DNA from: Ampullaceana balthica
Lineage: Eukaryota; Mollusca; Gastropoda; Lymnaeidae
NCBI GenBank assembly: GCA_944989445.1
Contig: CALYLW010000183.1
Span: forward strand, 784,247 to 848,246
Reading direction: 5' to 3'
Length of the DNA stretch: 64,000 nucleotides
Shown here: piece by piece, positions 22,211 to 37,200 of the stretch
Position numbering within the stretch: position 1 is the first letter of the stretch
How the letters are laid out: each line of letters begins with the position of its first letter
Position numbers and translations under genes: made by a program
The notes under the pieces: generated by a model
Told to the model about the DNA's origin: nothing
Database searches by the model: none
Seen by the model: the letters and a program-made list of their open reading frames with translations, nothing else

Positions 22211-25200
22211 CGGTGGTGAAGCTAATATAAGGGATTTAAAAACCCCGTAAAAAAAGTTTTTGACTATAAATCCCTTATATATGAGACAGAACTTAAAGTA
22301 TTGATTATGTTCAAACCTGACAAACATTTACAGACTGAATATGTCTTAACTCCCCTTTGCTTTATAACCCGGGGGAGGGGAGAGGGAAAGGTCTGATCAC
22401 CGATCGCTGGACCGAGCTCAGCGTGACACGTAAAATGTAAACAAAAGCAAGCGGTGCATCGCGTAAACGCGTGAACTGACTGTCACGTGAAAAAAATAAC
22501 AATAAACAGTAAAATTGAATTACATACGTTGTATAGAGATAAACTAAAAGTGCATTAATTTAATTTCATTACGTTCGATCGATCTGAAATTTTGTTACAA
22601 TGCATTGTTAATTTGACACGGGTCTATGTTCCAAATTTCAGCTCGATGGCATTACGGGAAGTGGGTCATTTTTTACTTTTGTTTTTTCGCATGCCCGCCT
22701 GCCTGCCCGGGGATTTAATAAAAACAACCCCGTACAAACAAAGTTTTTGACTATAAATCCCATATATGTGAGACAGAACTTTAAAGTATTGATTATGTTC
22801 CAACGCGACAAACATTTACAGCCCGAAACTGTGTCAATTCCACCGGGTTAAAACACGAGATGTGTTCACCGATGCCTGGCGTGAAGTGAAGTGACCAATT
22901 AACAATAGCGACTTCAACATATAGTTTTATATAGATAAACTAAAAATGAATTAATTTAATTACTGTACGTTCGATCGATCTTAAATTTTGATACGATGCA
23001 TTGTTAGGTGACACGAGTCCCTGTTCCTAATTTCAGCGCGATGGCATCACGGGAATTGGGTCATTTTTTACTTTTGTTTTTCCGCTCTCCCGACTGACCG
23101 ACCGCGAGCCCAAGACAGAGAGAGACGGCGGTGAAGTTAATATAAGGGATATAAAAATCACCCACTTCCCGTGATGCCATCGAGCTGAAATTTGGCACAT
23201 GGACTCGTGTCACCTAACAATGCATCGTATCAAAATTTCATATCGATCGAACGTACCGTAAATTATGCATTTTTTATTTATCTATATAAAACTATATGTA
23301 GCAGTCACTATTGTTTACATTTTACGGGTCACTTGACTTCACGCCAGCCATCGATGACCACATCTCGTGTTTTAACCAGGTGGAATTCACTCATTTTCAG
23401 GCTGTAAATGTTTGTCGCGTTGGAACATAATCAATACTTTAAGTTCTGTCTCATATATAAGGGATTTATAGTCAAAACATTGTTTTTAAGAGTCTTTTTT
23501 TTTATTAAAGTGCTAATCACCACACGAATTTTTAACTGCACGTCCCGTCTGTCATGTCCGTGACGCTACTAATTTTAGAAAGCAGCGCACAAAATTGCTG
23601 CACCAAAAAAAAACAATAACTCTTTTTTAACGTAGCACTGTTTACAATACAAATGCTGACGTCAAAGGTACATGCGTTGTTTGGTTAATGTTAATCTGGA
23701 AACCAAAATGATTATGATATTAAGTCTATATTTTTAATTTTTATAAAAGCAGAGTGGTGTCCCTTAGCGTCACGGAATGAGTGAGTTAGTGATAATTGAG
23801 TGCGTTTATATATATACTAGTTCAAAAGCCTGCTGAAGCTGGCAGAACGAAATCCCACAGAAGGGATAACAAAGAAATATACCAAATACTGCAATAGAAA
23901 AACCACGTGGCCTTTATTGACATGAAGGGAATATGATGTATGAACAGAAATAACAAAGAAATGTATGAAATACTATAATAGAAAATTACATTTGGCCTAT
24001 ATTGCCATGAACACAATACGATATGAAAATAAATAACCAAGAGATGTACGAAATACTCAAATAGAAAAGAACTTTTATCTTTTATTGCCATGAACACAAT
24101 ACGATATGAACAGCTAAATATGAAAGATCTCCTTGTACACCACATTTTTAGTGTAGCAGGTGGAGCTGTCGTGGAGCAGTTTCCCTTGTTTAGGACCATC
24201 TGCCACATGGACCTTGACATCTGCTGATCTGCGTACACGGGAGAATGCAACGTATAATTGCCTATGGCTAAACACAGGTTGTGGTAGGTAGATACCGACC
24301 TTATGGCCCTGCGATTTGTTTATGGTCATTGCGAAAGCTAACTTCACAGGGAATTGCCTTCTCCGTAGCATGAAAGGCAAGTCTGTGGTTGTCGGGGCAA
24401 TGTCCACGCGTGGAATGAATAGAGTGCGACCTTTGTCACTTCCGGACAGAAGTTCAGCGATGATGAGGATGGGTTTGAGGTCCCTAACCACCAATCTGGT
24501 GCCGTTGCATAGACCTCGTTTGGTGTTCAAATTGCGAAGAATTATAATTTCTCCGACTTTTAATGTTAATTGATGAAGCGGCATTACCGAAGGTGCCAAT
24601 TGATGTAGAAATTCCACGGGATAATTGTTTTCATCATCTGGCGTGCAGTTGTCGATGGGGTTCTCCTTCAAGTAAATGCAGAACCTGACTATTGATAAGG
24701 TCCACATCGGCATTTGTAGGGCAGAGAATAGCCTTATTTGCAAATTCTTCCGCATCTCTGGCTAGAAGTCGTTCACCGAAGATTTCGGAAACAATAGATC
24801 CTGTGCAGATCATATGGGCTGGAACTTCAAACATATTCTCGTTCAATCTATGTTCATTGGTTAATGTTCCATTGCCTAGCTCAATTAACCAAGACGTAAA
24901 TTCTGGATCAATAGATCGCACATTACTTGTCAATGTGAGAATTGTAAATTTAGACCAAAGATCGGTAAACTTAATACTCGCTTCGACAATGGCGGCCCTG
25001 GTTCCATAAGCAACATCGGGCAAGGTTTGTCTGAAGTCCCCACCCAAGAGAATGGTTTTTCCACCGAAAGGTTTGTCATTTTGCATGATTTCTTAATTGT
25101 AAGAGTTTATTCACGCATTTCAATGCATCCTTAGAGGCCATTGTGGATTCATCCCAAATGATTATTGTGGCTCTTTGGAGAATGTCAGCATCGGAGGAGG

Positions 25201-28200
25201 TCATTCTCATTCTGGAGGTTGAGGTGTCGATAGTTGGGACGGGAAGTTGAAATTGGTAATGATACGTTCGACCACTTTACAGTAAATTGGCCGCGATTCC
25301 AGTTGATGCAGTAGCTCAAGCAATCTTCTGTTCCCCTCTAAAGGATGCAAGCAAGGCTATGTACAAATATGTTTTACCACTGCCACCAGGTCCGTCAAGA
25401 AAGTAACACCTATGAGGAAGATGATCATTGGATGCGGCTGTGATAATTTCATCAAATGCGTGTCTCTGCTGTTCATTGAGACTCCGTACCATGTCTGTTG
25501 CTTTGCTGAGCTGTTGGACCAGATCAAAAACGCTGTCCTGTATGTCTTCCACGTGACTTGGTGGAACTGGTAAACCAAAATTCTCGCAGGTTTTCCTATT
25601 AGCAATAAAGATTAATTGAATATCAGTAAGGGCCAAATTGAGGCAGTGTTTGCAATTTATTTCGTGATGAAACTGCAACGTAAAATCTTCATAAAAGTAT
25701 TTTTTTATATTTCTGGAACAATTGTGGAATATTTGAAGGAGATGCGAGCAGGCACATATGTGCAAATAATTCCCGTGGGAGAGTGGGTCTCTTTTCGGCA
25801 ACTGCATCATGTAACGTCATATCCCAGACCTGCTCGTCATTGAAAAGGCCTCGGTGTTGTGCATCTTCCTTGAATGTTGGATATGTAATACCATGGACGG
25901 TCAGCAGGTCCTCAAAGGAATTTGCACCTGGCACATGAAGAAGAAGTAAGCGCAAGCAGAAGCGCTGAATGTCTGACGCTAAACTGATAGAGTACATACG
26001 ACCAATTATTCTGTCAGCACCCCTTTGCCTTCTCTGCTGCCATGTTCTGGTCCTCTCGTGAAAAACATAATGTTCAGGTATGTCAGTGTCTATAGTATAG
26101 TATACCTGTAGCCATCTGGTATTGTTGATTTAGTTTGAACCATGCCGTTAAAGTAGTGTCTCTCGAAGCTGCGTTCTGTGCTGCAGCCTCAACGTTATCA
26201 GTAATAAAAACTACTGATTGCTCGCCAGGGAGATGAACTTGGAGTCTGATAATTGCATGAGACTGCTTGTGCATGTGGAACCCAAAAAGGCTTTCACGTT
26301 GGTTTCGCGTTTCTCGTCGCCGGGATGCCTCCTCGTGTGTTTCTGTTCTTCTTCGATTCCTGTTATGTTCGTTTCTGCGACGTTTTCTATCGGCAATTTC
26401 GGATTCATCGAATGTTCTTCTTCGAGGCATAGTTGTCTCGTAGCAACACGCGAATGTTTGTAAATTTGTGGAGTTGAAGAAGAAATAGTAAAGCAATGCG
26501 AACGTGACATTGATGATGGGTACAGGCGTAGGAGAACGGTGTCGTACCTTGAATGCGGCGCAGCAATGCAGTTGGCAGTGGGTAAAGAACCGATGACTGA
26601 CAAACCGACATCAACCGGTTGGTGGTGACTTACATCATGATTTATAACGGAGACACACACACGCATAGGCTGGTGGCCGATGTTAGACTCAACACGAATG
26701 TGTGTTTGTGTGTACACAAATGCTGACGTCACAGGTTCGTGTGTTGTTTCGGTAATTGACGTTCTAGCTAAAACAATGCCGTCTTATAATATTTTTATTA
26801 CGGCGAACATTTTTAATTTATTTATAATAATTTTGCGCGCCTTCTTTGCGCGTCTTTTTTGCGCGCCTTTCAAGCACCTTTTTGCGCGCCTTTCGATGGG
26901 GAGACACACGTATACTTAGGGCGATTATGTATTAGATATATGATAGATAGATGCCTTCACGAAAATAAGATTTTTGAAATCGCAACGCTAAAAATAAAGT
27001 CTTGAAAAAATATACTGCACCATAAACGACTCCTTTTGAAGGCCCGTCTAAAGTCATTCAATTTTAAAATGAGGTGTAATTAAATCCCTTATATTAACTT
27101 CGAAATATTGTCTGTCGTCACCTCTCTCTCTCTTCGTACGTCGGTCGGGCGGAAAGACAAAAGTAAAAAATGACCCACTTCCCGTGATGCCATCGAGCTG
27201 AAATTTGGAACATAGACACGTGTCAAATTAACAATGCATTGTAACAAAATTTCAGATCGATAGAACGTACCGTAATTAAATTAATGCATTTTAGTTTATC
27301 CTTATATAACGTATGTAATTCAAATTCACGGTTTGTTATTGTTTTTTTCCACGTGAGAGTTTGAGTTGACGCTTTGACGTCGACCGTCGTGCCGACACCC
27401 CCTCACGTCCCATCGCCCGTTATTGAAGACAGGGGACATCACTCGGTGTCAGTCTGTAAATGTTTGTCGCGTTGGCACATAATCAATACTTTTAATTATG
27501 ACTCATATATAAGGGATTTATAGTCAAAAACTTTGTTTTTACGGGTTTGTTTTATTTTTCTTTCTAAGTCTATACATTTTATGATTTTTTAAATTTACAG
27601 CTTTCACACAAAAGGGACAAATACAAAAACTATACTAAAACCATCTGCACGTTAAAAGAAACAGTCCAGCCTAATTTGTTCGCTGTTCATTGTTTGGTTT
27701 TCTCGTGTAACAAAGGGGTAAAACAAACCTACAAACAAACACTAACTAAACTGTAAATATTAGATTTTAACATTCGCAGAAAAGCTGATGAAATACAATA
27801 TTAAAGAAAATGTAATCTTCTAGCGATCGCAAGGATATTTAGGCCTAAGCTTGAATTTGTGCACAAAAAAGAAAAGAACAAACAAACATATTAAAAAAAT
27901 AATGTATGTAGATCATATATTTACTAATAAAAACAAGTAAACTTTTATCGACTTCTTTCATGTCGATTTTTTTTGTGAGTACGTTGTTAAGTTGTAAAAC
28001 TAATTCTTATTTAACGCATGTTTGTAAATAATGTTTATAACTGATAATATAAACAAAAATTTGAGATTTGGCAGACGACGTGTAATTAACAAAAATAAAA
28101 GAACTTTAAACAATTATTCATAACGTTTATATAATCTATTTATTAAAATTATAATGTAGAGCTTTGTCTATGTACGCCTAGAACTGTGGATCCAGACATG

Positions 28201-31200
28201 GACCAATGGCACAAAGCAAACAATTTATTTATTGTACATTTATTTATTTATTGTACATTTATTTATTTATTATGGTTTACTCTTATCTCTCTAGGTATGT
28301 TTACAGACCTATGCCCCTAAAGATTTCAGGAAAGAGTCCCGGTTTTAGGGAACACTATGCTGACATTGTTCGCATACAGATCATGTACTTAAATGGTGGC
28401 ATTTACCTTGACAACGATATGGTGGTTCTACGTAGTCTTGACCCATTACTGGGTAAGCTCATTTGACTTTGGTCATTTAAAGTTCAGTTCGAAAGGTGTA
28501 TGATTGGTTTACAAAATATCGCTCAAAACTTTCGAATCAAACACTGTTACACACTTACTTTATTAAAGATAAAACATGACATTTAAACATGTTTTAAAAA
28601 AAACGCCAAATAAACAAAGGTTTAAATTAATCAGAGTCCCAACGTGGCTGGAATCAGAGGCCTAACGTGGCTGGAAAGCATACGCGGCTTAAAGACATAC
28701 ATTTTAATGTCAAATTAGTACTTTGCTCGCACAGATCTTAATATCTGATTTGTATACATGCTGCTCAAAGTGAAACGAGCTCTCAATTTTCGGTATCTAG
28801 AGCATTGTTACGAATTCTTTTCCATGCCCACATACAGTTAGAGAGATCTAATTGCTGTAAAAGGCAAGAAATTAAACACACTTTTCAAACTCAAAGTATT
28901 GAATATATCATGATGCCATTTTGAGATTATTTTGAATGTTGCAGAACAACTGACAACGTGAAATGAAAAGTTAAACAGAAAAACAGATTCAGGACTTTGC
29001 TAGTCACAATAAAATATTCTTATTTTCTAAAAAAGCAATTTTTTTTGACATCTGGAAACATGTACATTATGAAATCATTGATAACGGGAATTATTTACAA
29101 ACGTATAGTGCTGAAAATGCTTGTTTGACATAGGCTACTCACATAGAGACTAATTGATAAGGTGGAAGATACATTGATTATTGCAAAAAATTCATGTGGA
29201 GAGTGGAGACCTTGTCAATTTAATTGAAACTTCAAGTCAAGAACGAGAGGATACATTTTTGGCGATCAAAGAGAATAGGTAGCCATGCTATGTAAAAATT
29301 AAAAAAAAATTTAAAACTGCTCCGCAGAAAATTGTATTATTCACAAGAGTATATTATAAATTTATGCGAGGTTTTGGTATTTACAGAATTTGGAAAACAT
29401 ATATGATTTTCATAACCTCCTCAGAGACACCTACAGGACTTTTGAAATTTCGCTTTAAAATTAGAGTCTTCAAATGGAAAGTATCTCACAATGTCAAGCA
29501 AGAAATAATTTACCTCACGGGTAAAAAAGTGGATTAATGAATTCTAGCTCGTTGGATTTATTCAATTTTAATAAGATCTTTAGGCTCAACGCTACTCAAC
29601 AATGCGCCAAAACAATACATTGAAAGAATACAGAAAGTTCAAAATTCAGCTGCCAGACTGGTGCTCAAGGCAAAAAAACATGACCATGTTACTCCACTTC
29701 TTCGCTCACTTCATTGGCTGCCTATACAAGCCCGTATTGATTACAAACTGGCCGTTCTCTGTCACAACTTCTTTTCGGACTCATGCCCATCGTATCTTAC
29801 TGAACTTTTGTCGGTCTACTCACCGACTCGCAAGCTACGATCTTCTGCAGACACACGCGTTCTCTCTGTTCCAACAACACGCACCAAAACATTTGGTGAA
29901 AGGTCATTCTCTTTTTGTGCAGCCAAACAATGGAATTCTCTACCATTACACATACGTAGTATTCAAACAATCAAGTCCTTCAAGACTGCACTTAAGACAC
30001 ATCTTTTCAAAATTTATTTTCAAAATTGGTGAAACAACATCTCTTGTAAATGATTAACGTAGCTTATGTATAATGTACTGTAATTTTTTGTGTTTGTTGT
30101 GATATGAAAGTTAATTTAATACTTATAGGTATGTTATTTCTTTCATGTAAAGCGCTGTGAGCCCAGTTCCTTACTGGGATACAGCGCTATATAAATAATC
30201 AATTTATTATTATTATTACTCTTTAGGCTGCCACGAGTAATGCCAGGTTAGAGAGAAGCTTCTCTAAAATTACTAATCTAAAGCTATTTTGGCTTTTGAG
30301 CATTGCGTGGCTGACAAAATTGATTGATCATATATTGTGCCCTGAGGAGATGCAGAAAGCTTCATATTTATATCAAGAAATGACAGCTTTTCTAGTTATT
30401 CATTACATAAAATATATATAACTATACGCCCCGCGCGTAGCATACGCCGCAGACTTGCTCATGGAGAGTGCAAAGAAAGTGGAGAAAGAAGGGACACAAA
30501 CTACAGAACGAAGAAATCAAATCAACGCCGTTATTAAATTATTGAATTTTTAAGTTTATCTCTATGTAAGCATCGGTATTATCCGTCTGCTATTGTTTAC
30601 ATTTACATTCACGTGCCGAGTTCACACCAGCCCCGACCACATCAACCATGTTTAACATCAAGGGGAGATCAGACAGTTTCAGTTTGTTGGGCAATGCGTA
30701 TTATATTTGAACATAATCAACTAGGTTGTGCTGCGGAACCCAATTTTTTTAGGGCACCTACGATATGCCCTTGTATGATAAATACTTAATATTAAACTTC
30801 CATAAAAGTACACAAAGTATTTTATAATAGGGGTTTTACGGCGCCCACTTTTTTTTTGGTCAAAAGCCTAAGTAACTTATCCTTGTATGATAAATACTAA
30901 ATATTCCTGAAATGTACACAAAGTATTTATATAATATTTTTTACAGTGCTAATCACCACACGATTTTTAAAACTAATTTTAGAAAGCTGCGCACCAAATT
31001 ACTGCACAAAAAAATAACTCTTTGAGTCAGTCAGCACTGTTTACAACACAAATGCTGACGTCAAAGGTTCGTGCGTTATTTGGTTAATGTTAATCTGGAA
31101 ACCAAAATTATTATGATTTTTAAGTCTATATTTTCAATTTTAAAAAAGCAGAGTGATGTCCCTTAGCGTTACGCCAAAGTGAGTCAGTCATACATAATTG

Positions 31201-34200
31201 AGGGTAAATATATATATGATACTTCAAAACTCACCATAGCATACACTTAGACTAAAAAGAGACTAAAATAAATAAGAGTAAAAAGGATTTGTAAAAACCA
31301 CGTTTTTGTAAGTGGACTAAAAAGAAGAAAATAATTTAAAGCTTATAAATTCAAGTACTTTAATTTAATATGACTAAAAACGTGGGCCGGGTGTTTGGTA
31401 TAAAGATTTCAGATTTATAATCTAGAAGGGAAACGAGAGATCTATAAGTGAGAGAATGAATGAAGTGCATATTTTAAACCTCATAAGCGCCCGCCCCACG
31501 TGTTTAGTCATATTAAATTAAAGTACTTGAATTTATAACTTTTAAATTATTTTCTTCTTTTTAGTCCATTTACAAAAACGTGGTTTTTAAAAATCCTTTT
31601 TTTCCTTTATTTATTGTGTCTGTATTCTCGCCCACCCCCAACCGTTCTTTGCACTGTCTATGATGAGCAAGTCTGCGGCGTATGCTACGCCGCGGGTCTC
31701 TCAAGAGTTCCTTCTGTTCATTCACTCACAGTCGTTTGCCTAAACCCACCACATTTTGACAACTGTGTCTTTCGCGAAGTCTTCACCCGTCACTAAATCA
31801 TTAGCGGCGTATGCTACGCCGCGGGTCAGCTAGTTTTGGCAATAAAGGGGACAAACAGACATTTTTAAAAATTAAAAAAAAATACTATGTTTTCGCTGGG
31901 GCTTGAACCCAGAACCTTCCCCGTATGAGGCGGACGTGATAACAAGCACACTACGAATCTCACATTTTCTGTGAAGGAACAATGCAAGTAAAAGGCAAGG
32001 ACCATTGTTGGTCTCGATACATTGGTCAACCCCAGCGCGGGTCATTCGTCATGCTCGGTTGCACATACATGCGTCGTGGTGTCTCGCATTGTCCCATGAA
32101 GAGAATTATATTTATATACTAGCGTATCACCCGTCAAAAATGACGGAAGTTTTCAGCTAAAGTCGATTTATTTAGAAAAAATGCACTTTTTTTAGGGCGT
32201 CTACGGCGCCGACCTTTTTCAAAAGCCCAACTAACTCGTCCTTGTTTGCTAAATACTAAATATTAAACTTTCTGAAATTTAAACAAAGTATTTTATAATT
32301 GGGGTTGTAGGGCGCCTACGGCACCCCCTTTGTTTTTCGATTTTATAATTAACCATCATCAAATCCTCTTTTTTAAATCCTTTATATTAACTCGTGGTGT
32401 CTGCGGCCGACCGACCGACCTTGCTTGCTTGCTTGCTTGTCGCCAAAACTTTTGATCGATTTTTAACCCACTTGCTCGCAAGATAGCGAGCTGAAATTTT
32501 GCAGGCAGTTTCGTACCGATGATAAAAACAATGTATCAAAATTTCAGATCGATCGCATGTACCGTAATTAAAGTATTGATTTTTTAGATTATTTTATTTA
32601 TTCCTATGTATCATGCTATTTTTTGAGATAGAGCGTCGCGGTGCGTATTATATTGAACAACCTTTCTGTCGCGCAATAAGGTGCGTATTTTACTGACAAC
32701 ACTTTTTATAAACCTATTCCTGATCGGTGCGCATTATATTAAACACGTTTTACGACACAACTGCAATTTTGTATTTTTGGATGGTCTTGCGCTGCGTGTT
32801 ATAATGAACATTCTTTTAGTTACATCTCATACGTAAAGGATTTATAGTAAAAAACTTGGTTTTTTACGGGTTGTTTTTATTACATTGTTCCCTTTTCCAA
32901 AATTAAAATATGAGCTAAAAAATGACGTCATTATAATATTTTTTTTACAGCGCATCTTTAATTTGCACACCTTTTGATGAATTGCTGCAGTAATTTGGTG
33001 AGCGGCTTTCTAAAATTAATAGCGTCACGGACAGACAGACATGCATGACAGACAGACGTAACAGGGATTGCAAATTATGTATATTGATAGATTAAAATGT
33101 ATAGTGTTCTTATTACTTTCCAACAAAATGACCTTGGGTGACAAAATAAAACGGGGACTTTTTAACGATCCAATAAAACCAAGATTTATTTTTAAAATAA
33201 CATGTTATTCATTTTAATTAGGGTTGTTAATTTTTTTTTAGCTAACCGATTATCGGTTAAGTAAATCCGATTTTAAACCGATTATCGTTTTACCGCTCAC
33301 TTCATAGAAATTAGGGGCGTACCGGATTTCGGCTCCGGTGCCGGCAAATCCGGAATCCGGCCATTTTTACAAATCCGACTCCAGCAGAAAATTACTTAAT
33401 AAATCGGACCAAATCTTGCTGGCTGGTTTTGAGATAAAATATATATAAATATAATAGCCCCGGCTCCGGAAAATCCGGAATCCCACATTTTTTTTTACAA
33501 ATCCGGCTCCGGCTTCTGCTCCGTCCGGATTTCACTTCATAAATCCGGACAAATTAAATTCGATTATCAGTTTGGAAATTTAAAACCGATTATCGCTTTC
33601 AAAACCGATAGTCAGATTTCCGATTATCGTTTAACAACCTTAATTTTAATTGAAAACTTAAAATCTGCCATTTAAGAAACATTAATGGAATTTTATCATT
33701 AAAAAAAAATTACGTCCTGTAGTTGCCGTCCTCCATGGAATTTATAATTATTTTTACAATTTACGTCCTTCAGATGCTGGCCTTTAGACTGGTGCTCAAG
33801 GCAAAAAACATGACCATGTTACTCCACTTCTTCACTCACTTCATTGGCTGCCTATACAAGCCCGTATTGATTACAAACTGGCCGTTCTCTGTCACAACTT
33901 CTTTTCGGACTCATGCCCATCGTATCTTACTGAACTTTTGTCGGTCTACTCACCCACTCGTCAGCTACGATATTCTGCAGACACACGCGTTCTCTGTTCC
34001 TAAGACACGCACCAAAGCATTTGGGGAAAGGTCGTTCTCTTTTTGTGCAGCCAAACAATGGAATTCTCTACCATTACACATACGTAGTATTCAAACAACC
34101 AAGTCCTTCAAGACTGCACTTAAGACACATCTTTTCAAAATTTATTTTCAAAATTAATGATTAACGTAGCTTATGTATAATGTACTATAATTTTTGTGTT

Positions 34201-37200
34201 TGTTATGATATGAAAGTTAATTTAATACTTATAGGTATGTTATTTCTTTCATGTAAAGCACTGTGAGTCCAGTTCCTTACTTGGATACATCGCTATATAA
34301 ATAATCAATTTATTATTATTATTATTATTATTATGTACGAATGCATTTAAATAATTCCAGTTAATGTGTGTGCGTGTTTGTGTGTGTGTGCGTGTGTATG
34401 TATAATGTTTGTGTCACCATGTGGTATCAACATATTTTATCGGGTGGGGGGGGGGTGGTGGCAAGCCTGGGTTCTGCCCCGGTTGACACATAACCACGCT
34501 ACGCCGCTGACAGTAAATCTACTATTGCAAAATCTTAATCCATTGTACAGTTGATACAGTATATCCCAACCTTTATGTTTTCTACTTTTACAAAACATTT
34601 GAAATCAATATAAGCTAATTTGACTTATAGCCCGTAAAAAACAGCCTTCTTTAAAAATGTTTTTTCTATAATTCAGTGGTGGGCAATTATTGAGGCTCTG
34701 GGGCCACTTTGTGGTAGCGGATTTCTGTGGAAGGCCGCACCTTTACAATAATTGTATTTTTTAGTTTACGTTACATTTCATTTAAGAAAAAGTATAAATG
34801 GTTTCATAAAATTAATAAATAAAACTTAAATAATAAGTGTAGTTTTATTATATTTATTTATTGTGCTAATGGCATATTATCTAGATTTCTAGCTGCTAGC
34901 ATATTTAATTATAGAATCATTTTAATGAGACAAGTGCACCCTATAACACTTTTTTAAAACATTTTTGTTGTTGTTAAAATCAGGATTGAATTTGCCTGTT
35001 GTGAAATGAAACAAATCTCATCTCAATGTGGGTTTTCTGAATGTCTTGGTGGGCCACAAACAATTCTGTGGCGGGCCGCACTTTAGCCACCGCCTGATCT
35101 TTTGCATTAACTTTATTTCCTTTCTTTATAGCTAAATAATTTCAGTATTTGCCGTGTTTACATCAAATTTCGAATGCTTCTTCTAGCCCATTGCAATCTA
35201 TCTTTAAACAGACCATGAACTGACTATGGGAATGGTGGATAATGGCACAGGTCTCGGCAACGCTTTTATCATGACCAGACGAGGTAACTCTTTCATAAAA
35301 GAATGGTATGAAAAGTACAAAGACTACCAAAATAAAAGAAGGAACCACAACTCAATGAAGGTCAGATTCATCTACATGCACTAACTTATCTTACATCCAA
35401 CTACAATCTGATCTGAAAATATCAAATAATTCTGTAGGAAATCTAAAGGAGATATTTGATACATCAATAAATCAAAAATTTATGTGTGTAACTGGCTTTG
35501 TAAGGAAATTTTCGAATATATTTCTTAATGTTTCGGGGATTGTCTTGTAATATAGTTAAACTATGTTATTAACAGATTTTTTTCCTTATGTTAAGAAAAA
35601 GATAATTTATTTACATAAGTTACTTCAGTTTTCAAGAACTATTCTGTGTTATGTGGTAAATTATTCTTTTTAATACTTTGAAATATTTAAATCTGATTGA
35701 ACTGCTGGAGTTATTATTATTATGTTATCTTTTAATATTTTTTAGGGCTTCGGAAATTAACGATTAATTTCTCAATTAATCAATAAATAATTTTAACGAA
35801 TAAATTATTTTTAACGATTAATTGACCCATCACTTAGAAATTATTGGAAGTCAAAAAGTTAAAATAAAATAATAACTCAAAACAACACGGAGGAATCATA
35901 TTTCAGGGGAAATTAATTTAATACAATTATAAAGTTTACAGTCGAATATAATGTTTATAACGATTACAGGCCTAACGTCATCTTTCATTCTATTATAATG
36001 AAAAATCGGACATAATATCATAAAGTCGGATAAACAAAAAGTTATTTAAACAATTACATCGAAATTGGATGCCAGGGCAAGTTCGATACTATCTTCAGGG
36101 TCCAATCGATTTCGCAGATTTGTTCCATGTTCAGTAGGATAGCAAATCCGTTTTTGAAAAAGTACGTTATTGCAAAAAGCAAAAACGTTTTGATGGCATC
36201 CTCAAGTTCAATGTTGAAGGCCTATGCAGCGTTTGACATCCAATAATGTGTCATATCTTCTTTGTTTGCAAATTCATTACGTGCCTCATTTTATACTGAA
36301 GTTCAAGAAGTTTCTCTACTAACCCTTGAGTTTCATCTGGTACATCCGCAATGTAACATCGAAAGGGTTCTACAATCGGACTAACATTTGGTGGCTGGAT
36401 AGCGAAGTCAATAGTGCGCTCGCCTCACGAGCTGAGGGGCGTGGGATCGAGTCCACGTTAAAGCCACTATAAAAATGTTGATGAATGACTAACGCTAAGA
36501 AAGTCCTCAGCTGACCTGGAAAGGGATGGGCGCCGCCAGGGTCTATAAGCCCGAGAATGTTCTAATGGAAACATTAGAACCCCCAACGACTACAAAAAAG
36601 GGTTATGGGACTAAAACATTAAGCGAATAAAAAAAAACACAGTACAGTGAATCGCTCTTTGAGCTCTAACTTTATTCTTGATGTGGTCAAAAGTTATTTT
36701 CCAAACCTTCCAAGTACAAGGCCAACTTTAAAACGCCATTAACTCGTTTCTTTGTTTTCTTTTTTTTCCAATATGAAATCTTTAATCCAAATACTGCAAT
36801 ATTTTCTCTGGCTGAGATTATACTGATATTTGTCCCTGTTATTCTTTGTACAACACATTCACATACTAAAAAATATGAGCTAAGTGTGCGAGATGTGTAC
36901 CCCAAAAATAGTTCGTAAACTTATATGCTAGAGCATGCTTCTGACCAGCCAAAAATGTTTGAAGTTCAGCTTTCAGAGCTCACAATCTGTTAAGAACATC
37001 GCTAGGTGAAAGCCACCGTACCTTGTAGGTCTGTATATTCAGCCTCACCATATTTACATTAATTACGAAATAGTCGCGTTTGCAATGCCAATCCTTTAAT
37101 GAAATTTACAGTATAGATAACATCATGCATGACGCCATCTAGTTCAGGTTGTATATGTTCCACATGCAGAGCTTGACAATGGATCATGTTGTGGTTTACT

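Larger units (their letters stand above)
20432..28294 (+). other. Intron 1 of the glycosyltransferase gene
   Basis: A 7.9 kb intron made mostly of fold-back MITE copies, HINE-like copies and the Helitron with a helicase pseudogene. The terminal part (27556-28294) has no recognised repeat and ends with a pyrimidine-rich tract and ctag acceptor. Confidence 0.75.
28453..35211 (+). other. Intron 2 of the glycosyltransferase gene
   Basis: A 6.8 kb intron holding two CR1/L2 LINE copies, several Helitron pieces, a HINE-like copy, a fold-back MITE and two hAT-type MITEs. The first ~1.1 kb (28453-29586) shows no recognised repeat. Confidence 0.75.
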
